Translations under genes and position numbers: made by a program
The notes under the pieces: model-generated
What the model saw: the letters and a program-made list of their open reading frames with translations, nothing else
The model's database searches: none
What the model was told of the DNA's origin: nothing
Origin: Luteococcus peritonei
Lineage (GTDB): Bacteria; Actinomycetota; Actinomycetes; Propionibacteriales; Propionibacteriaceae
Reading direction: 5' to 3'
Length of the DNA stretch: 64,000 nucleotides
NCBI RefSeq assembly: GCF_039526385.1
Contig: NZ_BAAAIX010000013.1
Coordinates: 223,926-287,925, forward strand
Part shown: in pieces, positions 47,856 to 57,574 of the stretch
Numbering within the stretch: position 1 is the stretch's first letter
How the letters are laid out: each line of letters begins with the position of its first letter

Positions 47856-49181
47856 ATGCAGACCGTGCCCACCTCCGAGGAACTGTTCGCGCGCGCCCAG
47901 CGGTCCATCCCCGGCGGGGTGAACTCGCCGGTGCGGGCCTATCGGGCCGTCGGTGGCACCCCGCGCTTCATCACCAGCGCCCATGGTGCCTTCGTCGTCG
48001 ACGCCGACGGCAACGAGCTGGTGGACCTGGTGGGCTCCTGGGGTCCGATGATCCTGGGCCACGCCCACCCGCAGGTGCTGGACGCGGTGCGCGAGACCGC
48101 TTCGTGCGGCACCTCCTTCGGTGCCCCCACCGAGGCCGAGGTGGCCCTGGCCGAAGCCATCATCGAGCGCACCCCCGTCGAGCAGGTGCGCCTGGTGAAC
48201 TCCGGGACCGAGGCCACCATGAGCGTGCTGCGCCTGGCCCGCGGCATCACCGGACGCTCCAAGGTGGTCAAGTTCGCCGGCTGCTACCACGGCCACGTCG
48301 ACGCCCTGCTGGTGGCCGCCGGATCCGGCGTCGCGACCCTGGGTGACAGCGCCTCGCGCGCCGTCCCCGCCAGCCCCGGCGTCCCGGACGTCGTCGCCGC
48401 CGACACCATCGTCGTGCCCTACAACGACCGCGCCGCCGTCGAAGCGGCCTTCGCCGAGCACGGCGACCAGATCGCCTGCATCATCACCGAGGCCGCCCCC
48501 GGAAACATGGGTGTGGTGGAGCCCGGTGTGGTGGACGGCGAGCACTTCAACGCCTTCCTGCGCCGTACCGCCCACGCCCATGGCGCCCTGTTCGTCTCCG
48601 ACGAGGTGATGACCGGCTTCCGCGTCACCCGCAGCGGCCAGTACGGCGCCGACGGCGTCGAGCCCGACCTGATGACCTTCGGCAAGGTGATGGGCGGTGG
48701 CTTCCCGACCGCGGCCTTCGGCGGCTCCGCCGAGCACATGGCCCACCTCTCCCCGCTGGGCGGCGTCTACCAGGCCGGCACCCTGAGCGGGAACCCGGTG
48801 GCCTCCGTGGCCGGCGCCACCACGCTCGCGCTGTGCACCGAGGAGGTCTACTCCCACCTCGACGCCCTGTCCGACCAGCTGCAGTCCGCGGTCAGCACCG
48901 CGCTCACCGCCTTCGGTGTGCCGCACACCATCAACCGCGCCCGCAGCATGTTCAGCGTCTTCCTGGGCACGCAAGGCCCGGTCGCCAACTACGAGCAGGC
49001 CCAGCAGCAGAACCCCGAGGCCTTCGCCGCCTTCTTCCACGCCATGCTCGACCAGGGCATCTACCTGCCGCCCTCGGGCTACGAGTGCTGGTTCCTGTCC
49101 GCCGCCCACGACCAGGCCGTCCTCGACCGGATCGTCGACGCGCTGCCCAAGGCCGCCGCAGCGGCGCGGAAGGCACTGTGA
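47856..49181 (+). CDS. hemL: glutamate-1-semialdehyde 2,1-aminomutase HemL
   Basis: PLP enzyme that makes 5-aminolevulinate from the HemA product. 441 residues. PGGVNSPVRAY at the N-terminus, YHGHVDALL, SDEVMTGFR and the PLP lysine in TFGKVMGGGFP are all present. The ATG at 47856 gives a standard N-terminus. The stop overlaps the GTG of the TlpA-like gene (GTGA), linking heme synthesis to cytochrome c maturation. Confidence 0.97.
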   Translation: MQTVPTSEELFARAQRSIPGGVNSPVRAYRAVGGTPRFITSAHGAFVVDADGNELVDLVGSWGPMILGHAHPQVLDAVRETASCGTSFGAPTEAEVALAEAIIERTPVEQVRLVNSGTEATMSVLRLARGITGRSKVVKFAGCYHGHVDALLVAAGSGVATLGDSASRAVPASPGVPDVVAADTIVVPYNDRAAVEAAFAEHGDQIACIITEAAPGNMGVVEPGVVDGEHFNAFLRRTAHAHGALFVSDEVMTGFRVTRSGQYGADGVEPDLMTFGKVMGGGFPTAAFGGSAEHMAHLSPLGGVYQAGTLSGNPVASVAGATTLALCTEEVYSHLDALSDQLQSAVSTALTAFGVPHTINRARSMFSVFLGTQGPVANYEQAQQQNPEAFAAFFHAMLDQGIYLPPSGYECWFLSAAHDQAVLDRIVDALPKAAAAARKAL

Positions 49182-49753
49182 GCGGGTTGCATCGCCGCCA
49201 GCTGCTGATCGGGGCCGGCGGCCTGCTGCTGCCGGGTCTGGTGGGCTGCTCCAACTCCACCGGCGCCAGCGAGGACGAGGGCTTCGCCGTCGGCGACGGC
49301 ACCTACACCCGGATCCCGGTGGACGAGCGCACCGCCGCCCCCGAGCTGTCCGGCAAGGACCTCGACGGCAAGCCGCTGTCCCTGGCCGACCACCGCGGCA
49401 CCGTCGTCGTGCTCAACGTCTGGGGCTCCTGGTGCTCGCCCTGCCGCCACGAGGCGCCGCAGCTGGTGGAGGCCGCCGCTCGCACCAAGGGCAAGGCCCA
49501 GTTCATCGGGATCAACACCCGCGACCTGGACCCGGCCCCGGCCAAGGCCTTCGCGCGCAGCTTCAAGATCACCTTCCCCCACTTCTTCGACCCCGACGGC
49601 AGCCTGCTGCTCCAGCTCAAGGCCATCCCGCCGAAGGCGATTCCCAGCACCCTGGTGCTGGACAAGCAGGGGCGCATCGCCGCCCGGATCCTGGGCGAGA
49701 CCACCGCCAGCACCCTGGTGGGCACCGTCGAGGACGTCGCGGCGGGGAAGTGA
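49178..49753 (+). CDS. TlpA/ResA-like thiol-disulfide lipoprotein
   Basis: 191 residues. Lipoprotein signal with lipobox LVGC near residue 24, then a thioredoxin-like domain with WGSWCSPCRHEAP (CxxC) and cis-Pro IPSTLVL. It keeps apocytochrome c cysteines reduced outside the membrane for System II (the role called CcsX or ResA). It starts within the hemL stop and is followed after four bases by ccdA, its electron donor. Confidence 0.92.
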   Translation: MSGLHRRQLLIGAGGLLLPGLVGCSNSTGASEDEGFAVGDGTYTRIPVDERTAAPELSGKDLDGKPLSLADHRGTVVVLNVWGSWCSPCRHEAPQLVEAAARTKGKAQFIGINTRDLDPAPAKAFARSFKITFPHFFDPDGSLLLQLKAIPPKAIPSTLVLDKQGRIAARILGETTASTLVGTVEDVAAGK

Positions 49754-49757
49754 TTCG

Positions 49758-50540
49758 ATGACCCCCACCCCGCTCCCGCTGCTCGACATCGGTTCCTGGG
49801 CCAGCCAGACCATCGGCGACGGCAGCATGCTGCTCGCCATCCCGGTGGCCGTGCTCGCCGGCCTGGTCAGTTTCTTTTCGCCCTGCGTGCTGCCGCTGCT
49901 GCCCGGCTACCTCAGCTTCGCCACCGGCCTGACCGCCTCCGAGGTGCTCGAGGGCCGCGGCAGCCGCAGCCGGATGGTGCTGGGCACCAGCCTGTTCATC
50001 GCGGGCTTCGCCGTGGTCTTCGTCGCCACCGGAACCCTGGTGGGCAGCCTGGGCGCCGCGCTGATCACCCACCAGCGCGCCCTCAACGTCGTGGTGGGCC
50101 TGCTCACCATCCTGCTGGGCGCCATCTTCCTGGGCCTGGTCCCGATCGGCCAGGGCGAGCTGCGGCTGCACCGGGTGCCGCGGATGGGCCTGCTGGCCGC
50201 ACCCTTGCTCGGCATCGTCTTCGGGGTCGGCTGGACGCCTTGCATCGGCCCCGCCCTCGGTGCCGTGCTGGGCCTCGGCCTGAGCGAGGGAACTGCCGCC
50301 CGCGGCGGCCTGCTGGCCCTGTGCTACGCCCTGGGGCTCGGCCTGCCCTTCCTGCTGGCGGGCCTGGCCATGAACCGGATGGCCCGCGCGATCGGCTTCG
50401 TGCGCCGTCACCAGCTCGCGGTCCAGCGCGCCGGGGGAGTGCTGATGGTCCTGGTGGGCCTGATGCTGCTCACCGGCCTGTGGGACCAGGCGATGGCGGT
50501 GCTGCGGCAGTGGGCCGCCAACTGGACAACCCCGATCTGA
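49758..50540 (+). CDS. ccdA: cytochrome c biogenesis protein CcdA
   Basis: Six-helix membrane protein (260 residues) that carries reducing power across the membrane to the TlpA/ResA-like partner. The two redox-active cysteines are in FSPCVLPLLPGYLSF (helix 1) and GWTPCIGPALG (helix 4). ATG start; the stop overlaps the resB ATG (TGATG). Confidence 0.95.
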   Translation: MTPTPLPLLDIGSWASQTIGDGSMLLAIPVAVLAGLVSFFSPCVLPLLPGYLSFATGLTASEVLEGRGSRSRMVLGTSLFIAGFAVVFVATGTLVGSLGAALITHQRALNVVVGLLTILLGAIFLGLVPIGQGELRLHRVPRMGLLAAPLLGIVFGVGWTPCIGPALGAVLGLGLSEGTAARGGLLALCYALGLGLPFLLAGLAMNRMARAIGFVRRHQLAVQRAGGVLMVLVGLMLLTGLWDQAMAVLRQWAANWTTPI

Positions 50541-52141
50541 TGGAGCGCCCCGATCCGATGACCACGAAGACCTCGGGCGCCACCGCCCCGGCCGTCCAGC
50601 CCTTCGGGCCGCGCGAGATGCTGCGCTGGGTCTGGACCCAGCTGACCAGCATGCGCACCGCCCTGGCGCTGCTCTTCCTGCTGGCCCTGGGCGCCATCCC
50701 CGGCTCGCTGATCCCGCAGCGCAGCCAGTCGGCCATCAAGGTGCGCAACTTCCAGACCGACCACCCCGAACTCAACCGCTTCTACGAGCCGCTGGGGATG
50801 TACGACGTCTACACCTCGCCCTGGTTCAGCGCCATCTACCTGCTGCTCTTCGCCTCGCTGATCGGCTGCATCATCCCGCGGATCCGGGTCTACGCCCGCG
50901 CCCTGCGCTCCGAGCCCCCGCGGATGCCCTCGCGGCTGGACCGGCTGCCGGAGCACCGGTTGCTCGCCGTCGCCCCCGGGACAGCCCAGGCCGTCGCGCT
51001 GGACCGGGCCGAGACCTGGCTGCGCTCCCACCGTTTCCGCACCGCCCGTCGCACCGACGCCAACGGCGTGGAGGGACTGAGCGCGGAGCGTGGCTACCTG
51101 CGCGAGTTCGGCAACCTGCTCTTCCACCTCAGCCTGGTCTTCGTGCTGCTGGGCGTCGCCTGGAACAACCTGCTCGGCTTCAAGGGCTCCACGATCATGG
51201 TGGAGGGCCAGGGCTTCAGCAATGTCATCACCCAGTACGACGAGTACCGGGCCGGCGCCTGGGTGGACACCGACGAGCTCAACCCCTTCACGCTGAAGCT
51301 CGACAAGTTCATCGTGAAGTTCGAGACCGGCCAGGTGCAGCGCGGCGCCGCCCGCGACTTCCAGGCCCAGATGTCGGTGGATGCCGACGGCGAGACGTCG
51401 AAGCGTACCGTGCGGGTGAACCACCCGATCGGCATCGACGGCGACAAGGTGCACCTGATCGGCCACGGCTATGCCGCCCACGTCACGGTGCGTGACGGCA
51501 ACGGCGACGTCGCCTGGCAGGGGCCGGTGGTCTTCCTGCCGCAGGACGGCAACTTCACCTCCAGCGGCGTCGTCAAGGTGCCCGACGCGCGTCCTGACCG
51601 GCTCGCCTTCCAGGGCATCTTCCTGCCCACCGCCCCGGAGAAGGGGATGATGGGCCACTCCCTGTTCCCCGACGCCTACAACCCCTCGCTCTTCCTGAAC
51701 GCCTGGTGGGGCGGGCCGCGCAACGAGACCGGCCGGCCGGAGAACATCTACGCGCTGGACACCGCCGGGATGACGCAGTTCAAGAACGGCGACGACATCC
51801 TGCGCTTCGTGCTCAAGCCCGGCGAGGGCTACGACCTGCCCCAGGACAAGGGCAGCATCGAGTTCGACGGCTGGTCGCGCTGGACCAAGGTGCAGATCAG
51901 CCGCGCTCCCGGCCTGCCGCTGACCTTCGGCTCCATCGCCGCCGCCGTGCTGGGCCTGTGCCTGAGCCTGTTCGTGCGTCCGCGACGGCTGTGGCTTCGC
52001 ACCCGGCAGGCCGAAGATGGCACCCTGATGGTGGAGGTCGCCGGGCTCGACAGGGCGGATGCCCGCACCGGGCTGGGCGAACAGGTGGAGGAGCTGGGCG
52101 GCGTGGCCGCCGGCACTCCCAGGCAGGAGGACGACGAGTGA
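50540..52141 (+). CDS. resB: cytochrome c biogenesis protein ResB
   Basis: One of the two core subunits of the System II heme lyase. 533 residues with four membrane helices (about 42-62, 90-112, 195-215 and near 465-485) and a large extracytoplasmic domain between the third and fourth. LTSMRTALALLFLLALGAIPG, NLLFHLSLVFVLLGVA and GWSRWTKVQISRAPG are typical of the family. The start overlaps the ccdA stop; the end overlaps ccsB by four bases. Confidence 0.94.
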   Translation: MERPDPMTTKTSGATAPAVQPFGPREMLRWVWTQLTSMRTALALLFLLALGAIPGSLIPQRSQSAIKVRNFQTDHPELNRFYEPLGMYDVYTSPWFSAIYLLLFASLIGCIIPRIRVYARALRSEPPRMPSRLDRLPEHRLLAVAPGTAQAVALDRAETWLRSHRFRTARRTDANGVEGLSAERGYLREFGNLLFHLSLVFVLLGVAWNNLLGFKGSTIMVEGQGFSNVITQYDEYRAGAWVDTDELNPFTLKLDKFIVKFETGQVQRGAARDFQAQMSVDADGETSKRTVRVNHPIGIDGDKVHLIGHGYAAHVTVRDGNGDVAWQGPVVFLPQDGNFTSSGVVKVPDARPDRLAFQGIFLPTAPEKGMMGHSLFPDAYNPSLFLNAWWGGPRNETGRPENIYALDTAGMTQFKNGDDILRFVLKPGEGYDLPQDKGSIEFDGWSRWTKVQISRAPGLPLTFGSIAAAVLGLCLSLFVRPRRLWLRTRQAEDGTLMVEVAGLDRADARTGLGEQVEELGGVAAGTPRQEDDE

Positions 52142-53121
52142 ACATCCAGGAACTGTCCGCGCTCGGCATCGTGACCGCCGCTGTGGTCTACCTGCTGGCC
52201 TTCATGGCGCACGCGGCGGAGTGGGCCAGCGCGCGCGACCTGCCGGTGCGCCCGGCCGACCGCAGCCCGGCCCGCGAGCGCGAGCTGGTGACCGCCGGCG
52301 CGCCCTCGACATCCCCCGCCCCTGCCGCCGGGCCGTCGCCGCTGGACGGCGCCCAGGAGGAGAGCACCCGGATCCGGGTGGACATGTTCGGGCGGCTGGG
52401 CGTGGGGCTGACCATGATCGCGGCCGCCTGCCACCTGGCCGGCTGGGTGCTGCGCGGGGTGGCCGCCCATCGGTTGCCCTGGGGCAACATGTACGAGTTC
52501 ACCATCTCCGCCCTGGCCTTCGTCGTCATCGCCTACCTGGTGCTGGCGCTGCGCCACAACATGCGCTGGCTTGGCCTGCCGATGACCCTGCTGCTGGCCA
52601 TCGGCTGCGGCCTGGCCGCGACGGTCTTCTACGTCGCCGTCGCCCCGCTGGTGCCGGCCCTGCACTCGGTCTGGTTCATCATCCACATCGTCGCGGCCTG
52701 CATCGCGGGTGCCGCCTTCAACCTGGGCGGCCTGGCCTCGATCATCTACCTGTTCAAGGCCCGCTCCGAGGCGAAGGGCGCCACCACCGGCTACCTGGCC
52801 AAGCTGCCCAGCGCCCGCAAGATGGACACCTTCGCCTACCGGGCGCATGCCTTCGCCTTCCCGATCTGGACGTTCACCATCGCGGCCGGCTCCATCTGGG
52901 CCGAGTACGCCTGGGGTCGCTTCTGGGGCTGGGATCCGAAGGAGACCTGGAGCCTGGTGACCTGGGTGGTCTACGCCATGTACCTGCACGCCCGCGCCAC
53001 CGCCGGCTGGAAGGGCCGCAATGCCGCGATCATCGCGATCATCGGCGTGGTGAGCTTCTGGTTCAACTTCATCGGCGTGAACCTGCTGGTCAGCGGCCTG
53101 CACTCCTATGCCGGCATCTGA
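52138..53121 (+). CDS. ccsB: cytochrome c assembly protein CcsB/CcsA (heme lyase)
   Basis: 327 residues, about eight membrane helices. The heme-handling tryptophan-rich (WWD) motif appears as WGRFWGWDPKETWSL, and conserved histidines are in HAAEWAS, VWFIIHIVAA and YRAHAFAFP. With ResB it exports and attaches heme to c-type cytochromes. GTG start overlapping resB. A disordered loop (about 40-75) follows the first helix. Confidence 0.95.
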   Translation: MNIQELSALGIVTAAVVYLLAFMAHAAEWASARDLPVRPADRSPARERELVTAGAPSTSPAPAAGPSPLDGAQEESTRIRVDMFGRLGVGLTMIAAACHLAGWVLRGVAAHRLPWGNMYEFTISALAFVVIAYLVLALRHNMRWLGLPMTLLLAIGCGLAATVFYVAVAPLVPALHSVWFIIHIVAACIAGAAFNLGGLASIIYLFKARSEAKGATTGYLAKLPSARKMDTFAYRAHAFAFPIWTFTIAAGSIWAEYAWGRFWGWDPKETWSLVTWVVYAMYLHARATAGWKGRNAAIIAIIGVVSFWFNFIGVNLLVSGLHSYAGI

Positions 53122-53455
53122 GTCGACGCCTCCCGACCAGCCCGGCGGGGTCTGGCCCTACCCGGTGGACGACGAGGTCGAGCCCGAAGCCCCTCCGCGT
53201 CCCGGCCTGGTGCGTGGTGCCCGCGCCACCCTGGCGGTGCTGCTGGCCTGCTTCGTGCTGCTGCCCTTCAGCGACGCCCTGGGCCGTGGCGGCCCCATCG
53301 TGCTGGGGCTGGTGGTCTTCCTCACCGGCTGCCTCGGCGCCATGACGGCCAGCCATGCTCGCCGCCTCGGCCTGCTGGTGGCCAATGTCGCCTGCTCGAT
53401 GCTGGCGCTGCCCTGGTTCGTCTACCACATCTTCCGGATGATCGGCCTGATCTGA
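53108..53455 (+). CDS. small membrane protein downstream of ccsB
   Basis: 115 residues: a Pro/Glu-rich N-terminal 35 residues, then three hydrophobic helices. No recognised family. It overlaps ccsB by 14 bp and shares its transcription, so it may assist cytochrome c maturation, or may just be the last cistron. ATG start. Confidence 0.65.
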   Translation: MPASESTPPDQPGGVWPYPVDDEVEPEAPPRPGLVRGARATLAVLLACFVLLPFSDALGRGGPIVLGLVVFLTGCLGAMTASHARRLGLLVANVACSMLALPWFVYHIFRMIGLI

Positions 53456-53473
53456 GGCGGTTAGGCTGGGGCC

Positions 53474-54244
53474 ATGACTGCACTCGTGACCGGAGCCAGC
53501 GGAGGCCTGGGCCAGGCCTTCTGCGACCACCTCGCCGCCCAGGGCCATGACATCGTCCTGGTCAGCCGTCGCGTCGACAAGCTGGAGCAGATCGCCGGCT
53601 CGTTGCGCGACCGCTTCGGCGTCGAGGCCACCGTGCTGGCCTGCGACCTGAGCGAGGAGTCGGCCCGCGACGAACTCTTCGAGCAGGTCCGCAGCCGCGG
53701 CCTCACGGTCGACGTGCTGGTGAACAATGCCGGCTTCGGCACCCTCGGCGAGTTCTCCGAGGCCGAGGTGGCCCGCCTCAACGACGAGATCGGCCTGAAC
53801 TGTGCCGCCGTCGCCCACCTCTCGCGGCTCTTCCTGCCCGGCATGCTGGCCCGCGACAAGGGCGACATCATCAACGTCGCCTCCACCGCCGCCTTCCAGC
53901 CCATCCCCACCATGGCCGTCTACGCCGCCACCAAGGCCTTCGTGCTCAGCTTCAGCCAGGCGCTGTGGCAGGAGACCCGTCGCACCGGCGTGCGTGTCAT
54001 CGCGCTGTGCCCCGGCCCCACCCAGACCGACTTCTTCGCCGTGGCCGGCGACGACGCCGCGATGACCCGCCGACGCAGCCCGCAGCAGGTGGTGGACTCC
54101 TGCTTCACCGCCCTGGACCGTCGCCTGCCCAGCGTCACCGACGGCGCCTTCAACGCCCTGCAGGCCCAGTTCGCCCGCGTCATGCCCGCCATGGTCTCGG
54201 CCCCGGTGGCCCGGCTCGCGGTGCGACCCGCCCGCACGAAGTGA
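53474..54244 (+). CDS. short-chain dehydrogenase/reductase
   Basis: 256 residues of the classical SDR family: cofactor loop TGASGGLG, DLSEES after strand 3, NNAGFG, catalytic Ser in INVASTAAF and YxxxK as YAATK. The GxG and SRR after strand 2 favour NADPH. Substrate unknown. The stop overlaps the GTG of the SEC-C gene. Confidence 0.9.
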   Translation: MTALVTGASGGLGQAFCDHLAAQGHDIVLVSRRVDKLEQIAGSLRDRFGVEATVLACDLSEESARDELFEQVRSRGLTVDVLVNNAGFGTLGEFSEAEVARLNDEIGLNCAAVAHLSRLFLPGMLARDKGDIINVASTAAFQPIPTMAVYAATKAFVLSFSQALWQETRRTGVRVIALCPGPTQTDFFAVAGDDAAMTRRRSPQQVVDSCFTALDRRLPSVTDGAFNALQAQFARVMPAMVSAPVARLAVRPARTK

Positions 54245-54654
54245 GCCCCGCCGGCGGCCTGGACCACCGGGCCTGCCCCTGCGGCAGCGGCGCGCTGCTC
54301 GCCGACTGCTGCGGTCCGCTGCTCGACGGGCACCCGGCCGCCACCGCCGAGGCCCTGATGCGCTCGCGCTACACCGCCTTCGCGCTCGCCGGGCGGCACC
54401 CGCAGGCCGCCAACCATCTCTTCCGCAGCTGGCACCCGGCGCACCGTCCCGAGGACGTGGCGCCGGACCCCTCGCAGCACTGGGAGGGGCTGTCGGTCAC
54501 CGAGGTGGTCGACGGCGGCCCCGAGGACCAGGCCGGCGAGGTGAGCTACCGGGCCCGGTGGCGGGCCGGAAGCACCCGTGGGGTGCTCAGTGAGCGCTCC
54601 TTCTTCGTGCGCCGCGCCGGACGCTGGGTCTACCTGGACGGCGAGGTGGACTGA
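54241..54654 (+). CDS. SEC-C motif protein (YchJ/UPF0225 family)
   Basis: 137 residues. Zinc-binding SEC-C motif CPCGSGALLADCCG at the N-terminus and the UPF0225 signature (MRSRYTAFALA, then RSWHPAHRP) are clear. The body is the NTF2-like YchJ fold. Function unknown. GTG start overlapping the SDR stop by four bases. Confidence 0.9.
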   Translation: MSPAGGLDHRACPCGSGALLADCCGPLLDGHPAATAEALMRSRYTAFALAGRHPQAANHLFRSWHPAHRPEDVAPDPSQHWEGLSVTEVVDGGPEDQAGEVSYRARWRAGSTRGVLSERSFFVRRAGRWVYLDGEVD

Positions 54655-54726
54655 GCCCGGTCGCCTCGAATCTCGCTCGACGCCGGTGCGAGCGGGCACC
54701 GTCGACGCCGGGTAGCGTTGGGAGGC

Positions 54727-56145
54727 ATGGAGCACTTCGACCTGGTGGTCATCGGATCCGGATCTGGCAACTCGCTCATCGACGAGCGCTTCGCAGGCCT
54801 GCGCGTGGCCATGGTGGAGCGCGGCGTCTACGGCGGTACCTGCCTCAACGTGGGCTGCATCCCCACCAAGATGTTCGTCCTTCCCGCGGACCATGCCATC
54901 GCCCCGGAACAGGCGCGCCGCCTCGGCGTCGACCAGCAGACCACGGCGGTGCACTTCAGCCAGATCCGCGACCGCATCTTCGGCCGGATCGACCCGATCT
55001 CGGCCGGGGGCAAGCAGTGGCGCGAGCAGAGCGAGAATGTCACGGTCTTCACGGGGACTGGTCGGTTTGTCGACAACCACACCCTGGAGATCGCCCTCCA
55101 GGGCGAGGACGAGCCGGTGCGGATCAGCGGGGATCGCTTCGTGCTGGCCGCCGGTTCCCGCGCCACACTGCTCGACGTGCCGGGTGCGAACGACCCCCAG
55201 GTGGCTCCCAAGGTGCACACCTCGGACACGATCATGCGGCTGGCGGCCCTGCCCGAGCGCCTGGTCATCCTGGGCGGTGGCTACATCGCGAGCGAGTTCG
55301 CCCACGTCTTCAGCGCCTACGGCAGCCAGGTCACCATGATCAACCGCAGCGAGCGGCTGCTGCGTCGTGAGGACGAGGAGATCAGCGAGCGGTTCACCAA
55401 GATCATCTCCCGTCGGGTGAACCTGCAGCTGAACCAGCAGGTGGTGCGGGTGGAGCCGCACCGCGGCGACGTCGTGGTCGTCACCCAGGACCCCAACGGG
55501 ATCGAGTACAGCTACCCGGCCGACGTGGTCCTGGTGGCCCAGGGGCGCGTCCCCAACGGTGACGGTCTGGAGCTGGAGCGTGCCGGTGTCGAGACCGACC
55601 AGCAGGGCTACGTGGTGGTCGACGAGCAGCAGCGCACCAGCCAGGCCCACATCTGGGCCCTGGGCGATGTCAGCTCGCCCTACCAGCTCAAGCACGTCGC
55701 CAACCACGAGATGCGGGTGGTGCAGGTGAACCTGCTGGCCGAGATCGCGGGGGAGCAGGCCACGGTCAGCTCCGACCACCGCTTCGTGCCGCACGCCATC
55801 TTCACCGAGCCGCAGATCGCCTCGGTGGGTGCCACCGAGCAGGAGCTGCGCGAAGCCGGCACCCCCTGCATCACCACGGTGCAGGCCTATGGCGACGTCG
55901 CCTACGGCTGGGCCATGGAGGACGCCGACCATGCCGTGAAGCTGATCAGCGATCCTGCGGCCGAGACCCTGCTGGGCGCCCACATCATCGGCCCGCAGGC
56001 CTCCACCCTGCTCCAGCCGCTGATCCAGGCGATGAGCTTCGGCCTGGGCGTGGAGGAGATGGCACGCGGTCAGTACTGGATCCACCCGGCGCTCACCGAG
56101 GTGCTCGAGAACGCCCTGCTGGGCCTGGTGGAGCAGCGAGGCTGA
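54727..56145 (+). CDS. mtr: mycothione reductase
   Basis: FAD/NADPH disulfide oxidoreductase that regenerates mycothiol. 472 residues: FAD loop GSGSGN, redox pair in GGTCLNVGCIPTK, NAD(P) loop GGGYIASE, and the C-terminal IHPALTEV with the active-site His. The unusual GSGSGNS after the first strand and the lack of an extended N-terminus match mycothione reductases rather than lipoamide dehydrogenases. Supports a mycothiol-using actinobacterium. Confidence 0.92.
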   Translation: MEHFDLVVIGSGSGNSLIDERFAGLRVAMVERGVYGGTCLNVGCIPTKMFVLPADHAIAPEQARRLGVDQQTTAVHFSQIRDRIFGRIDPISAGGKQWREQSENVTVFTGTGRFVDNHTLEIALQGEDEPVRISGDRFVLAAGSRATLLDVPGANDPQVAPKVHTSDTIMRLAALPERLVILGGGYIASEFAHVFSAYGSQVTMINRSERLLRREDEEISERFTKIISRRVNLQLNQQVVRVEPHRGDVVVVTQDPNGIEYSYPADVVLVAQGRVPNGDGLELERAGVETDQQGYVVVDEQQRTSQAHIWALGDVSSPYQLKHVANHEMRVVQVNLLAEIAGEQATVSSDHRFVPHAIFTEPQIASVGATEQELREAGTPCITTVQAYGDVAYGWAMEDADHAVKLISDPAAETLLGAHIIGPQASTLLQPLIQAMSFGLGVEEMARGQYWIHPALTEVLENALLGLVEQRG

Positions 56146-56263
56146 AGCCCGGGGGCCCGAGGGCGACGGCTTGCGGTGGTCAGCGCCTGACGGAATGGTG
56201 GACGTCGCGGGGATGCCGCGTGCTGCGCTGGTGGCCGTCGCGGTGCTGTGCTTGACTCGCCCC

Positions 56264-57490
56264 GTGACCTCCCCCGAGTCCTCCCCCGAGTCCTCCCGCC
56301 CTGTCCTGGCCGCTCTGGCCTGTCTTCCGCTGCTGGTCAGCGCCGCCTGCTCCGGACCGGTCTCCGAGCAGTCTGTGGCCACCCCGGCGTCCGCGTCGGC
56401 CAGCGGCAGCGAGGCCGCCTCCCCGCAGCCGGGCGGCTCCGCCGCCTCCTCCGGGACGACCTCCTGCCAGCAGCTGGCACAGCAGATGTCGCGCGAGGAG
56501 CAGGTGGGCCAGCTCTTCATGGTTGGCACCGTGGACCTGGAGCCGGGCTCTGACCTGCAGCAGGTGGTGACCGAGCACCACATCGGCTCGGTGATCTACT
56601 TGGGCAACGGCACGCGCAGCCTGGCGCAGACCGCGGCCATGAGCAGCCGGATGAGCGGCTGGAGCGACGCGCAGGTGGGCCTGTTGGTGGCGGTGGACCA
56701 GGAGGGCGGCCAGATCCAGCGGCTGGACGGGCCCGGTTTCGCGGACATGCCGTCGGCGCAGAACCAGGCGGGGATGAGCGACCAGGTGCTGCGCACCAAC
56801 TGGACGAGCTGGGGCAAGCAACTGCGCCAGGCTGGGGTGCGCTACGACCTGGCCCCGGTGGCCGACGTGGTCCCGGAGGACATGGCCTCGCGCAACGAGC
56901 CGGTGGGGCAGCTGAAGCGAGGCTACGGCAGCACCGACGAGCAGGTGGGCGCCAAGGTCACCGCCGTGGTGCAGGGGCTCACCGAGGCCGGCGTCGCCAG
57001 CTCGCTGAAGCACTATCCGGGGCTGGGCCGGGTCACCACCAATACCGACTTCGGCTCCGCCACCGACGACGTCACCACCCTGGATGACACCGGCAGCTTC
57101 CGCGCCGGGATGCAGGCCGGGGCGAGCTCGGTGATGCTCAGCTCCACCATCTACTCCAAGATCGATCCCGGCGTCCACGCCATGTTCTCCTCCAAGATCA
57201 TCACTGACGGACTGCGCGGCAAGGACGGCTGGGACAAGGTGGTGATCTCCGACGACATGGGCTCCGCGGCGGCGGTGGCCGACGTGCCCGCCAAGGATCG
57301 TGCGGTGCGCTTCATCTCCGCCGGCGGCGACCTGGTGATCAATGCCGATCCCGGCCTGATGGACGAGATGGTCTCCGGTGTCACCCAGAAGGCGGAGACG
57401 GACCAGGCCTTCGCCGAGGCCCTGCCCAGCCACGTCGCCCGCGTCCTGGAGCTGAAGGCCCAGGTGGGCCTGGTGGAGTGCAGCCGCTGA
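56264..57490 (+). CDS. glycoside hydrolase family 3 lipoprotein (LpqI/NagZ-like)
   Basis: 408 residues. The GTG at 56264 puts a lipoprotein signal at the N-terminus with lipobox SAAC, followed by a Ser/Ala linker and a GH3 barrel from about residue 65. AVDQEGGQIQRL and SLKHYPGLGRV are GH3 motifs, and VVISDDMGS contains the nucleophile Asp. The NagZ general acid/base His in the D-S-H loop is absent (NTDFGSATDD). The protein probably cleaves beta-GlcNAc linkages of cell-wall fragments, as LpqI does. In-frame starts upstream (56171) would spoil the signal. Confidence 0.85.
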   Translation: MTSPESSPESSRPVLAALACLPLLVSAACSGPVSEQSVATPASASASGSEAASPQPGGSAASSGTTSCQQLAQQMSREEQVGQLFMVGTVDLEPGSDLQQVVTEHHIGSVIYLGNGTRSLAQTAAMSSRMSGWSDAQVGLLVAVDQEGGQIQRLDGPGFADMPSAQNQAGMSDQVLRTNWTSWGKQLRQAGVRYDLAPVADVVPEDMASRNEPVGQLKRGYGSTDEQVGAKVTAVVQGLTEAGVASSLKHYPGLGRVTTNTDFGSATDDVTTLDDTGSFRAGMQAGASSVMLSSTIYSKIDPGVHAMFSSKIITDGLRGKDGWDKVVISDDMGSAAAVADVPAKDRAVRFISAGGDLVINADPGLMDEMVSGVTQKAETDQAFAEALPSHVARVLELKAQVGLVECSR

Positions 57491-57574
57491 CCTCCCGGAA
57501 CCACCAGCTGGCCGCCCGGACAGACCTGTGCCTTCTGGCTTCCCGGGGGAGATCCAGGCCCCTGTCGTCGCCGC